In this document: one piece after another, positions 1 to 11,076 of the stretch
Layout of the letters: each line of letters opens with the position of its first letter
Numbering within the stretch: position 1 is the stretch's first letter
Assembly: GCA_036346405.1 (NCBI GenBank)
Contig: CM070559.1
Coordinates: 37,547,889 to 37,611,888, forward strand
Direction of reading: 5' to 3'
DNA: 64,000 bases
Origin: Phyllostachys edulis
Lineage: Eukaryota; Streptophyta; Magnoliopsida; Poales; Poaceae
Program-made: the position numbers and the translations under genes
Notes under the pieces: model-generated
Told to the model about the DNA's origin: nothing
Databases searched by the model: none
Seen by the model: only the letters and a program-made list of their open reading frames with translations

Positions 1-579
1 CTGCTAACTCTACATCCCTCGATCTCCAATCCCCGCAGCCGCCTTCTCGTCGTCATCGTCCTCCTCCTCCCTCCTGCTCCCCTACCCCCAACACCCGGCA
101 CCTTCTGTCCTCCTTCCGTGCTCGCGCCGCCCTCCTCCTCTTCCGCTGCTGCGGTGCCTCCTCCACCACCGCTACGGCGCCTCCTCCCTTCTCCGGCACC
201 GCCGTCCTCCTCCTCCCTCGTCCCTGGCTCCCTCCTCCTCCCTCAGCCCTGGCCAGTTGATTTCTTTTTTCTTTCTTCCTCCTTCCCCCCATTTCCCCAT
301 TCTTCATTCCTTCCACTGGTGCCTTGCTCCTGCCGATGTTCCCCCATGGCGCAGCACCCAGCTCAACTCCCTACGTCGTCGCCGCTGGCGTCTGCTTGCC
401 CACCGCCGCCTCCCTTGCGCGTGCGCGCCTGCGTCCGCATCCGCCCGCGCCACCACTGGTTGCTTGGTTTTTGCAAACTGTTCGAGCTTTTTTTTGCTTG
501 TCACGTGATGCCCTCAAAGATGAAGTGGGAGGTCGAGGACAATCAGCTGGCCGACAGCACCCTGCGCCGAGGCACGCCC
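1..579 (+). other. CT-rich 5' region of the TBL pseudogene
   Basis: Pyrimidine-rich, GC-rich sequence with CTC/TCC repeats, the kind found in grass 5' leaders and first exons. Several open frames cross it only because stops are rare in such composition. The frame that later becomes the recognisable TBL frame is open from 324, but its residues before about 580 do not show the expected TBL N-terminal domain or its GDS motif. I cannot say whether this is the degenerate first exon, a 5' leader, or unrelated sequence fused upstream. Confidence 0.35.
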
Positions 580-3060
580 TGAAGAGGGTCAAGTTGACTC
601 TGAGGCTGGACAAGCTGGATAACATTAATCGGAAATAGGTGAATTTCGATGTGCTAATTTTCAACACCGGCATTGGTGGACTCCCACCAAATTGTTTGAT
701 ATGTAAGGTTTCTTGCTCTAGTTTGCTATGCTCTTTTAGTCCTAAGAATCATATATCTGTATTTTTAGTTCTGTAAGTTCTTATGCTCTCTTATATTTTT
801 CTTAGAATTGCATTTTACGTTTGTATTCGTATTTGGTTGAATGGTTAGAATTGGGTCTTTTTGTTATGACAAAAGACAGTAGGGGAATAGGTAATAGGTA
901 ACACTGTCTCCGTTTCGATGGTATCACTGATGTTGAGTATTTCTAAGCTTCTAAGCTAGCCTAACAATTGGTGAAGGGGAAGCTTGATAGCTTCTCGTTT
1001 CTAATCATCCTGTTTATGAATCAAATGTGTATGCTCGATAGTAGAAAGCACCAGGGACCATAAATTAAGAAGAAAAAAATGCGAGTGCCTTGTAGATCTT
1101 CTGATATGCTATTTCGATTTTTTATTAGGATCCAACAAACTCCTTTGTGTTCTAGGTTCTCCATGTTATCTCGTACTTGAAGGCTGATGTTGCTACATCC
1201 AATTAGTAGTTAAGCACGAACATACATGATTGCATTGTTTAATTGACAATGTGAAAACCCAACAATTCAGCAGGTTCTATTTGCCGGACATTATGTGCCT
1301 TCCATTCGACCTGTTTTCTTTTTCTTTTTAAATTAGTGATGTGTTTGCTGGTATCCGTGAACAGTGAGTACATATTGTTTTCGCCATATTTGAGTAAGAT
1401 CATGACAAAATTTACCCAAGTTACTATTTCCTTGTTCTAGCATCAACTGAGTGAAAATTGATGTAGCATTTTTTCCTTTAAATGCTACATATTCATAATT
1501 ATTTTACTGGTGCGTGTTAAAGCCAACTTAAAAAAAGTATAATAGTTTTTTTTTGACTTGGTCTTCCCAACAGGGGTTGCTATTTTTAGGCTGGACGTGC
1601 GCTTAAACGTGGTACATCCATCAATGCTGCTTTCAGGATGGCATTAGAGACTTGGGCTTCGTGGGTGGAAAAAAGAGTTGATTTAAACCGAACGCATGTC
1701 TTCTTTCGCACATATGAGCCATCCTGCTATGGTATCATTTTCTAAGATTTGGTTGAGATCCCTGTCCATTCTGCTATACAATGTGAATGCAAACATGATT
1801 CTTCTAGCTCCACCAAGGCATATATAATTGATGTATAAGCTTTATTTGACCTACATTTTGATTCAAATTTGCTTCTTGCATTTCATTATAGAAAATTGAC
1901 AAAAAAAATTATAATGATAGTATGTCTTATTTTGAAGGGGGATATGCATGCGCTTCATCGAGAATCTTGAGTTCTAAATATGTTTACTTTAGTAAACTGC
2001 TAAACCTTCTTACTTTTTCAGGATCAAATTGCGACTCTACTATATGGGATACATCTAAAAGCCTTGTTGACACGTCTTAATTTGATATAGTTGAATGTTT
2101 TGCTCTGCTGTAACTTTTCTATAAGAACTAACAAAAACTTGCTTTACATTACAGTGACTTAAACCAAAAGATATGTGAAGTAACATAAAAGCCTTCGTCT
2201 GAGGCCAAAGGAAATGACAAGAGTGAATTTGGGGCTATACTTACTGATGTTGTGGCAAAAATGAGCTTTCCTGTTACTATATTAAATGTAACGTTGATGG
2301 GGGCCTTCAGAACTGATGCTCATGTTGGCAATTGGAGTTATCCTCCCACTGTACTTGATTGCATCCACTGGTGTCTCCCTGGAGTTCCCGATGCTTGGAA
2401 TGAGCTACTACTTTCGTATCTTTTGACAAATGGTGAGTTCTCATTTATGCTACTTTCATTTCTTTGAATATTACGAGCAAAACGAATATATCAATCAGGC
2501 ATTTTTTTCATATCACAAATTGCTTTCACTTGCAATATATAGTGTTCAATTTATTCCATTATTTCATCACAGTGATAAAAAAAATTCCAAGCCTTCATAT
2601 GAACACTTGGTAAGTCTACACTCTACACAACCATGATGCCTGTGGAATGTTATACATCACATAAATAGTGAGATTCACATTTCTTCATAACATGCACCAA
2701 CAGAGATGGTTTATAACGTGATAGTTGACCCTTGACAACCTACTGCCAAGGAACTCAACTGCAAAGGTCAAGTAGCTCACTACCCTTAAAAAGCCTCATT
2801 ATATAATCCTTCAGAAAATGTCACTCCAGGTGTTTATAACTTGATCATTAAATTGTTCTTATGCTACTGAGTTAGGCTGCTTCACTACTTCTCTGTTAAT
2901 ATATGATGTGGTTAGAAATGCTTCAAATTGTTAAAGAAAATAATTTTGTCCAGTTTTTTTAGTTGAACCTTGAGTTCATTGTTGTTGTGATGATGAGTTG
3001 ATGACTTGACCCTTTTTTCCATGTCCGAATTCCACAGGTTGGCGAAAGATGGCCAGATGA
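580..3060 (+). pseudogene. Trichome birefringence-like (TBL/PMR5) O-acetyltransferase pseudogene, 5'-incomplete
   Basis: TBL proteins are Golgi enzymes that O-acetylate cell-wall polysaccharides. Four exons are visible. About 580-702 holds the RLDKLDNI and FNTG(H)WW block. Exon 1574-1731 holds INAAFRMALETWASWVEKR and VFFRTYEPS. Exon 2155-2432 holds the catalytic-region block DCIHWCLPGVPDAWNELLLS, with the DxxH motif intact as DCIH. Exon 3038-3060 gives the last residues and a TGA. Introns have GT/AG ends and joining 702 to 1574 keeps frame. Breaks: stops at 636-638 (TGG to TAG), 1587-1589 (CAG to TAG) and 2187-2189, a 1-base loss in the HWW block near 670, and a frame break at the third exon start. 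The GDS esterase motif expected upstream is not visible. The frame is otherwise well preserved, so loss of function looks fairly recent. A functional gene is unlikely. Confidence 0.85.
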
Positions 3061-3518
3061 TTGTTGACAGTATACTCAATGTTTTTTTCACCTCGAGTAT
3101 TTCGATATTTGGTTTTGTCAGCTGTAGAGAGGAGCAACGGATACCCTAGAAACAGCTGAATCTGCTAGGTGGTTCACTAGACTCCTGCATTCTTTTTTTC
3201 TTTTTTTTTTTACAAGGTGATGCATACATTCTGATGTGTAGATTTTGTATCGTTTGTTTGTTGGTTGTTGATGAAAAGAAAGCATCGCCATTTTGTAAAC
3301 CTGTATGTGCTAACAATTCATTTCATACGTCGTCAAAATATGTGTTTCAACCTGTATGTACTAACAATTCATTCATACGTTGTAAAAATATATGTTCTTT
3401 TTAATGATAAAGCGGTGAAGTTTGCATTGCTATACTACCTGCAGATGGATTGTTCTTCACTTTTTTTTATATGTAGCACATAATAAATTCGAGATACAGA
3501 TGATGTGTTTTAGTGCTA
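3061..3518. repeat. Non-coding; 51-bp tandem duplication at 3297-3397
   Basis: Downstream of the TBL pseudogene. Two adjacent copies (about 3297-3347 and 3348-3397) share AACCTGTATGT, CTAACAATTCATT and CATACGT blocks with a few differences. I see no gene here. Confidence 0.6.
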
Positions 3519-3869
3519 TACTACTAGTAATCAGTGGGTGTCTCGAGTGTAGTTGGCAACTTGACATATACTCGGGACACTTTTCCTACTTTTCCGAGTG
3601 CCAACACTCGGTAAAAGTATTCTGTTACGGTGGCTAAACCCGTTGTGGCACCTTTTCTCCCGAGTGTTGGATGTTTCCCGAGTGTTCAGATTTACACTTG
3701 GGAAAGTTATTTTTTCCGAGTGTAACTATTGGGAAATCAGTTTTTACCCGAGTAAACGATCCCGAGTGTTTTTTCCCGACGGCCGACCCTCGGGAATAAA
3801 TATCTCGAGTGTTTTTGGTATTTTCCCGATTGTTTCAGGCACTCGGAAAATTGACGTTTTCTGGTAGTG
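3519..3869. mobile_element. Small non-autonomous CACTA-like element
   Basis: The right end reads, as reverse complement, CACTACCAG. The left end TACTACTAG is a one-base degenerate counterpart of a CACTA terminus. Between them about a dozen direct and inverted copies of CCGAGTGT/ACTCGG are packed into 350 bp, the subterminal repeat type that CACTA transposases bind. No 3-bp TSD could be confirmed, so the exact ends are approximate. No coding capacity. Confidence 0.65.
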
Positions 3870-3980
3870 TGGGAATGTGTATAGTTCTTTATGTAGCTTT
3901 GGACTTGCTATTGTGCGCCTGTTTGCAAAAGTATTATATATTGGAGATCTGGCACGGTGGGCAGATAGTGGGGAGGTTAA

Positions 3981-4275
3981 GGGATGTTTGGTTCATAGCT
4001 CTAATGAATCAAGCCAAAATTTGGCATAGCCACAACAATGGACAAAGCCAAAATTTAGCTAAAAGAACGTGTTAAGCCAAATTGTTCTTTTAGCTAAATT
4101 TTGGTGAGCGATTTCCTCACAATTAGATTGCCCACGTACGACATGGATTTCATTGCCGTTACCATTTTTTTTGTTGGCATTACCAAATACTAATAGCAAA
4201 CCAAACAATAGCCAATTTTTATTGATGTTACCAAAATTTAGTTCAGTTTATGTCGATAGCAAACCAAACAGACCC
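3981..4275. mobile_element. Tourist-like MITE (PIF/Harbinger), TSD TAA
   Basis: 295-bp element with terminal inverted repeats GGGATGTTTGGTT at the left and, on the other strand, GGGTCTGTTTGGTTTGCTA at the right, flanked by TAA at 3978-3980 and 4276-4278. AT-rich, no open frame. The TAA target duplication and GGG...TGTTTGG ends fit the Tourist group. Confidence 0.8.
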
Positions 4276-4434
4276 TAAATACTTGGGCTCAAATATTTGG
4301 ACCCTCTTCGGTGCCAAACGCCTTTAACAAATGGCAGAGCGCATGCCTTTATTTCTAAAAACAACGTATATTGATTAATGTAGTTGCTGTCAAAGCGAGA
4401 AAAGGTATTGTGATGTATCGTCTTTATAGGAATA

Positions 4435-5289
4435 ATTGATTATTTGCCACTGCAAAAGGGTGAATTTCAGGATTTGCTATCGTATGTGAGTATGACATGT
4501 AGGTCCCGGGACCACATGTTATACTCAAATCAGTGGTAAATAATCAATTACGCACAGTGGCGGAGGCATCACCGATACACGCAGGGGCGTGCGCACCGGC
4601 TCTGGCCACCGCGTCCCTGGAACGGCAAGGCAACGCTCGCTTCTTCCGAGCTTCTATCGTCCCAGGTTGAGCTGATGATTCCCAGGTCACAAGAAAGGGA
4701 AGACATATTTCTTGAGCCAACAACCCGTTTGCAGGAGGTAAGAAGAAAGAAAAACATATTTTGGTTGTCACCTTTGCCATCAGAACCTTTTGATCTCGCC
4801 CATGACTTGACCCAGCAGAGGCACTCCCAGGGGAACAACAATGTGCTCGTGGCCCAACGTAGAGAGAGAGAAGATCATAGGCAGAATGCGTGTCTAGTAG
4901 CACGGGCAGAGGCCAAAAGCCCAAAAGCTCAGCTCGTGCAAATCTTTCCCCTGCACGCCTAATTACCCTTGTATTGTCGCTACCTGTTCTGTCATTGGTA
5001 GGAGCAAGTAATGAGTTTTTTTTGGCTTATTTAGTCTGCTTTTTCAAACAAAATAGTAAACTAGTGTGGGTGAATGGAATGACAAAAATAGTATCTTTAC
5101 CGTGCGATTTTGCTACGAAAAGCCACGTGTCGTGCACCCATACCTAGTGGCAGATCTATCATGGGGGCACGAGTGGGTTGAATCACCGGCTCCGCTTGTC
5201 GTACCCATAGTACCCTCTTAGCACCCCCTCTATTTTCGCCTTGCGTACGCCACTGATTACGCATAAAAGGACAGTGGTAAATAATTGAA
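4435..5289. repeat. Inverted-repeat element interrupted by a hAT element
   Basis: Arm ATTGATTATTTGCCACTG at 4435-4452 pairs with CAGTGGTAAATAATCAAT at 4531-4548 and again with CAGTGGTAAATAATTGAAT at 5272-5290, beyond the nested hAT insertion. The core has a near-palindrome around CCCGGGACC (4504-4513). This looks like a short MITE with a partly duplicated right arm. Family not identified. Confidence 0.5.
4555..5255. mobile_element. Non-autonomous hAT element with exact 8-bp TSD
   Basis: 701-bp insertion beginning CAGTGGCGGAG and ending GTACGCCACTG, flanked by the identical 8-bp duplication ATTACGCA at 4547-4554 and 5256-5263. An 8-bp TSD with CAGTGGCG-type ends is diagnostic of hAT superfamily deletion derivatives in plants. 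Both strands contain short open frames, but none resembles a transposase (no BED finger or hATC block). Confidence 0.85.
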
Positions 5290-6003
5290 TCTCCTAGATA
5301 CTCGTCTTACCGAGTTTTTCTCGGAATTGACATAGTTTAGGTTAGTATCATTTTATTTATAGTTTGTAAGTATTTTTAGAACCGAGCTAATGAGCCGAAT
5401 TGAGCCGAGCAAGAGCGAAATCCAATTTCATTTGAAATCGACTCATTTTAGTGTTTAACAAATTAATAAGTGTAATTTGAGCAATTTTGAACCGAGCTAA
5501 TAAACTCTACTTAATAAGCCTTTTTTTTTCCACCCCTACCATAAGTTCACAACTCTTTTTATAAAACATTCTGTTACATGAACCCGGAGAGACATAGTCC
5601 TGGCGACAGGTAAGAGAGTGGTCCAACGAAACGATTCCGTGGATCGATTCTGTCCGTGCAATCTTGTCAGGCGTGGGCTACGATCCCGATTTGGGCAACG
5701 CATGTCTGTTCTTCGTGTTTGCACTTTACCCGCAGCAGCGTGGGTACAGTCGGAACTGCTGGGTTGGGATTAATATACGGTCTACAAGCTGGACAAGCAA
5801 TGCTCGTTGAAACTCTCGAGCTAAAGTGTTGGTACGTTGTGCAAGCAGCATATGGCGTGTCATTACCGAAACTAAAACCGGTGTGTCGAGATAGTCTCAT
5901 ATTAGTTGTGAAAAAAGACAGAACACGATTTATTAAAGTGATAGTGTATCCATCTATTAAACTAGTTTTTTGGAAAAGATGATTCAAGACCTCTTGATTG
6001 TTG
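5290..6003. other. No gene recognised
   Basis: AT-rich then mixed sequence. Open frames near 5656-5987 exist on both strands but show no family motif, and neither strand has convincing exon borders. Confidence 0.5.
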
Positions 6004-6297
6004 TTCTGTAGTTGAGCTTACGGGTTAGCGGTCCAACGACCTGGAGTCAGAACGCTGGTTTAGCGGGCTCGAAATTAGACGTTGGTTTAGTGGTCTGATA
6101 GCGTTGTACAACAATTGTATTGTGGGGGATATATCTCAGACCTTACAGTTGCTGGGAAGCATACCCGATGCGTGAGAGGGAGATTTGTTGTGATAGTTGC
6201 TCTGTAGTTGAGTTCGTGGGTTAACGGCCCAACGACCCAGAACCGGGATGTTGATTTAGCGGATTCGAGATCGAACGCTGGTTTAATGGTCCGATGA
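6004..6297. repeat. Two diverged direct repeats of about 95 bp
   Basis: Copy 1 (6004-6098) and copy 2 (6200-6297) both read TTCTGTAGTTGAG/CTCTGTAGTTGAG, then GGGTTAGCGGTCCAACGAC or GGGTTAACGGCCCAACGAC, then ACGCTGGTTTA and a GGTC(T/C)GAT end. They lie about 196 bp apart with 100 bp of unrelated sequence between. Origin unknown; possibly an old satellite or element fragment. Confidence 0.6.
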
Positions 6298-7276
6298 TGA
6301 TTTGCACGGCCGGTGGATGCCAGCCGCATGCGTAACGTCAATCTGAAGCTGCTCTATATGCCGAGATACACACACGCTAACGCACTTAACGTGCCGCGTA
6401 ACGTACAAAACCATTCAGCAAGAAGTCAAGAACTACTGGACGTACGGGATGATTACTGCACTAGGAAAGAAACCCCAAGTGCTACAGTTAACGTCGCGTC
6501 TGCCGGTGGTGAGATGAGACGACGGCGACGGTCCCATGAGGACGGAGGAGAGCAGTCGTCGTCGGGCGGGCGGGCGCGCGCGCCGTGTTTTCGCTTGCTG
6601 CGAATGGAGTCGGCGGCCTCCCTGTTTAGGAATTAGGACGGCCGAGCAGACGCGGACTCGGACTCGGCTTCGGCCGGATGAGAGCACGGCATCACGGGAG
6701 CACCGAGCACGGCTGCACGGGCATAGCCGGCGCGGTGGAACGTTCGGGGTCCAAGCGGCCCGCATGGTGTGCAGAAGCTCGGTAGGCCCTGTACTGATTG
6801 GCCTGGCCACGGCTTCCTCCGGAACGCTTCACTCTCCCCGCCGGCCCTGCATCCTACAGCCCACGCAGCCACGCTACCGCAGGAACCAAGAAGGCCGGTC
6901 CCTTATTTGATCCTTGTCGCGGCTCTTCACGCTTCCCTTTCTTTCGTGCTGTTCCGAGCGTCGAGCCAACTGCTTGCGCAGCTCATCCGCAGAAAAGGCC
7001 GGTCGCGTCATGCGATTGTGTACTACTTTCTCTCAGAAAATAATTTGGGAAATGCTTGATGAATCGGTAAGCATCGAAAGGACTACTGCTTAAAAACAAG
7101 CTACAATAATTCGGGGGGGGGGGACCAAAACTATATCTTTTCATTGAACATTTCATCATTTTTTTTTGCCTTTCGTATATCTCCATTCCACATGATTTGT
7201 CAAAAAACAAAGGCAAAATATACAATGGGAATTGGGAAAGAATAAGACTCTCTCTCCACAAGAAACTATCACCCAC
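6298..7276. other. GC-rich intergenic stretch, no gene recognised
   Basis: 6480-6900 is GC-rich with overlapping open frames on both strands (for example 6536-6910 +, 6433-6810 -). None has recognisable domains and their residues are Arg/Ser/Ala-rich, as expected from composition. An 11-base G run sits at about 7111-7121. Confidence 0.45.
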
Positions 7277-7279
7277 TAA

Positions 7280-9744
7280 GGGCTTGTTAGGAAACAAGGG
7301 GTAGAAAAATCAGGGGACAAAATTCCTGTGGATGATTTTGAGGGCACATGGAATCCCCCTTAACCTTAAGGGGAAATCTTTCCGTTCGGGAATAAAATCC
7401 CTGTTGCTGTTTGGGAACAACAAGGATAAAAATCCCGGCCACAAAAAAAATCGTAAAATTCCGAAACAATAGCACAATTAAACACCTCAGACATGGCGTT
7501 CACGTTCTTGAATATTTATCTCAAAAACTTTCGAAGATACACAATTAAAATGATATAACAACTAATTCTTGCCATCTTGCTGGATTAGCCATTGGCTCGC
7601 CGCCTCCGCCATAGGCAAAAGTTCAATAATGCAGCCTAAACTGCAAAGAACCAACCACAATGGGAGTGACATGCAGTTCATGAGAAGAATAAATAATTTT
7701 TATCTTGTCTTTGAACCTCCGTAGCTACAAGGGACCACAACACTATTCCACCTCTGATGTTCCGGACAAGGCAAGTAAGTTTTCAAAAATCTCCAGATGA
7801 GATATTGATGACCATTATTCGATCCCCAGATGAGAAGCTCAAAGAAAATTATCCTTCACAAGAATCTCTATGCCTACACTAGCACTAGCTAAAAGCAATT
7901 ACATCAAGAAGGCATCCATGGGAGTGACATGCAGTTCATGAGAAGAATAAATAATTTTTATCTTGTCTTTGAACCTCCGTAGCTACAAGGGACCACAACA
8001 CTATTCCACCTCTGATGTTCCGGACAAGGCAAGTAAGTTTTCAAAAATCTCCAGACGAGATATTGATGACCATTATTCGATCCCCAGATGAGAAGCTCAA
8101 AGAAATTTATCCTTCACAAGAATCTCTATGCCTACACTAGCACTAGCTAAAAGCAATTACATCAAGAAAGCATCCATGGGAGCTCTCACACGAGGTTTGG
8201 GAACTCCATTCCCAAAGACTCCCATTGCCATTTGGTACTTTGATCGATTCACAAACGGAGCAATCATGCCATTTTGCCATCACGGCTTCAAAGAATCAGT
8301 ACATATATACAGAACGCCATTCGGATCATCGATTAATAGAGATATTAAACGCTAACACGCAAATTAGCAATCAACGATACCGAAAGACGTAAACCTGTTT
8401 AGGATTATGTCTTGCTCTGTTGCATTAAATGATACAAGTGGTCCGAAACTAGCGAGGAGAGGTTAAGGTGATGCGAGCCATCAATTCTGCAATGTTGCAA
8501 TCGAGTTAGGTAAACAAACGCATCGGCCGACGGATTGCGGCGGTTGAATTCGCCTCAACCGTCGACTAACTAATCTTGTGCGACTTTATTTTGATATCAA
8601 TAAACCGGTACTAGTATTAGCCAATGAACAATTGTTGTCCAGATCAAACATGTCTAAAAACCAAACAAAATACTCCATTAAGCGACTTATTCTCACCGAT
8701 TGATCTGCGGTATCGATTCTCGGGGTAACTTGTTGTCCAGAGCGAAAGAAACCAACTTTCAATTCGAACTCAACATCATCCCGCAAGCATAACACGTAAA
8801 AAAATCACCACCACATGCCGCAAGAACATGTTGTAATTAAGAGAAAATTCGATTCAAAGTTTATGCTTCGGCCACCTACATGTAGGCTGCAATACGTACT
8901 CTGAGGGCACGATCTTTGAGTTCTTGATGCTAATTAGCATCCACCACGCCAAATCAACAAGCGTAAAAGAACCGACAAGTGCCATTCACCGGGATCCTCC
9001 TCCATGCCCGGTAGGTCATGGTGGGCGCGCCTTCTCCGTCATCTTGATCCACGCCGACGCCGCCCCCGCCCGCCACTAGCCTCGAGAGGTTCACCGGGTC
9101 ATCCTTCCCCACCGCCTCCTCGTTTGCCATCTCCGACGACACCTTAAGCCAAGCACCACCGAGGAAAGGCGTCCGTCGTCAAAGACCACTCAATTTCACA
9201 CACCAAATCCACTAAACACGGCTTTGACCACGACCCCCACCAAACATTTCATGAGCCTACATACCCTTGCAGGAGGCCTCCTCCTGCTTCTTCTGACTCT
9301 GGCATGGTGTCGGCCACGACGAGTAGCCGAGAGGGCGCGGAGGCGCGGGGGGCTGGGCCTTCAAGTCGGCGTGGCGAAGGTGGCGCGGTGGCGGCGGCCG
9401 GTGGTGACGAGGTGGCCCAACATGGCGCCAGAGCCCAGCCGAGCAGAGGCCGAGGAGCGCCGCCAGAGCGGCCCGTGAGGCGCCATCTCGCAGATCAGCC
9501 CCACGCCGTCGGCCGCTCCAATCGAGAGAGAGAGGAGGCCAGGCCACGCGACGGAGAAAAAATCCCCGTGTAAGCACTCGATGTTTACTTCCCTGTGGAA
9601 ATGGCAGGGAAAGGGTCGGGGAATCCACTTCCCTTCGTCATCCAAACAGTGCGTTTGACGGGATGAGGGAAATTTCCCCTGGGCTTTTCAATCCCCGGGA
9701 TTAGGCCGGGATCCCGGCCGGGATTGCTCCTCCCAAACATGCCC
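7280..9744. mobile_element. 2.5-kb PIF/Harbinger-like non-autonomous element, TSD TAA
   Basis: The left end GGGCTTGTTAGGAAACAAGG pairs with the right end, which on the other strand reads GGGCATGTTTGGGAGGAGC. TAA flanks both sides (7277-7279, 9745-9747). The outer 200 bp on each side are matching GGGAAA/AATCCC-rich sequence, so the inverted repeats are long and degenerate. No DDE transposase or Myb-like ORF is visible. The GC-rich part near 8950-9560 has open frames on both strands that I do not recognise and could be captured host sequence. Confidence 0.7.
7661..8176. repeat. 258-bp tandem duplication inside the 2.5-kb element
   Basis: Copy 1 (7661-7918) and copy 2 (7919-8176) begin TGGGAGTGACATGCAGTTCA and run together for 258 bp with about three substitutions. 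Copy 2 is followed by a further TGGGAG. Near-identity shows the duplication is young compared with the element's degenerate ends. Confidence 0.9.
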
Positions 9745-9747
9745 TAA

Positions 9748-10554
9748 GGGATGGTTTGGTTGGTGAATGGGATGAAGTTGAATGAAATGTGATGGTACAA
9801 GTATGATGAGATCATCTTGAATGAGATGATACAGGTAAGCTGTTTGGTTAGTTGTACGTTATAATACACAAATGTGTTTGGTTTGTTATACGAGATGGTA
9901 CACAAATGGTACGAGATTGTGTTTGGTTGAGGGGATGAGCTTGATTCGGTAACATCCTCCTTATATTGGTGAGATTACCTCTATGGTATTTTTTTCTTTT
10001 CTTTTATTTCTTTTTCTTTTGTTATTTTCTCCTTTTCCTTTTCTTCCTTTCTTTTCTAACCTAACTATTAGTGATCAACTAATTATCATTTTCTAATTAA
10101 TCTATAATTTTTTAACTTAATCTCTAGTTAAGTTCTCTATTTTAATTTAAATGTTGATAATATACTACTAGCTCTTCTTTAATTTAATGCAATTTTTAGT
10201 TCAAGTGTGAACCACTTATATTGAATTATTTGAGTAATTAAACACTAATTATTTCTAAATATACGACTTATAGTTAAATTTGTTCTTCAAGTTTAATTGC
10301 TAATGACAAACTCATTAATATCTAATGCGAGTGGTGAGCGCATGCGACATAAGCAGTCGAGTGCATCCTGTACCACGTGGTTCGCTCAATATTATCGAAC
10401 GGAATGGTTCAACATCTCACGGGAATATTCTCAGAATCTATACCGCCCCGTCCAAAACCAGTTGGTTTGATACACTCAACCAAACAGAATGATGAAGACA
10501 TATCCGAAACCATCACATGCATGTACAACTTGATCCATCCAACCAAACATACCC
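9748..10554. mobile_element. Tourist-like MITE sharing a TSD with the preceding element
   Basis: The terminal inverted repeat extends about 48 bp: left GGGATGGTTTGGTTGG...GTGATGG, right (other strand) GGGTATGTTTGGTTGG...GTGATGG. It is flanked by TAA at 9745-9747 and 10555-10557, and the left TAA is also the right TSD of the 7280-9744 element. The interior is AT-rich with no open frame. A 3-bp TAA target and GGG...TTTGGTT ends place it in the PIF/Harbinger group. Confidence 0.8.
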
Positions 10555-10557
10555 TAA

Positions 10558-11076
10558 AACACAGATGGGGAGAGCACAAAAGAGAAATGGATGGAGTGCA
10601 CTGTACGGTGAAAGCCATTTACATTTTTTTTTTCATCCAAGCATGAAGCCATTTACATCTGAAGAACCCTTTTTCTATCGTCTCTAAGCACCGTGAGTTG
10701 TTAGCTGCAGAGCATCGCTTCGTGACCACCATAGGATGTGTGTGGCGTGAGAAGTTTTGTTACTTGAAGATTGTATGTATGTATGCTCGACTTGTAGTCT
10801 TATACAGCTGTGCCTGTACCTATTCAAAGCGTGAGTGCTTTGTTCAGCTTCTCAGTTCATCCTACAACTTCTTCCCTCAGTTGCATCAGATGCGTGCGAA
10901 GGCTGGACTCCTGAACCTGATCAAAGATACACCATGTAAGAACTGAGCTGATGTTGAAATGACCAGCTAGGACCTAGTGCCAGGGTTTCTTAAATTTCGG
11001 AAAATGGAGAAATTACGAGGGGAGGCGTTAAAAACTGAAACATGAAACTGGATTAAAATATTAGATAATCATTCGA
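10558..11076. other. Intergenic / 3' flank of the QWRF-family gene
   Basis: Contains the 3' flank of the gene on the - strand. An open frame on the + strand (10698-10946) has no family motif. No polyadenylation site could be fixed by eye. Confidence 0.4.

Noticed and set aside
118..582. 154-codon Pro/Ser-rich + strand frame as a separate gene
   Set aside because: Low-complexity composition; a different frame joins the TBL exon at 580-702.
10698..10946. Last exon of a + strand gene ending near 10946
   Set aside because: An AG acceptor and open frame are present, but no homology and no upstream exon could be supported.
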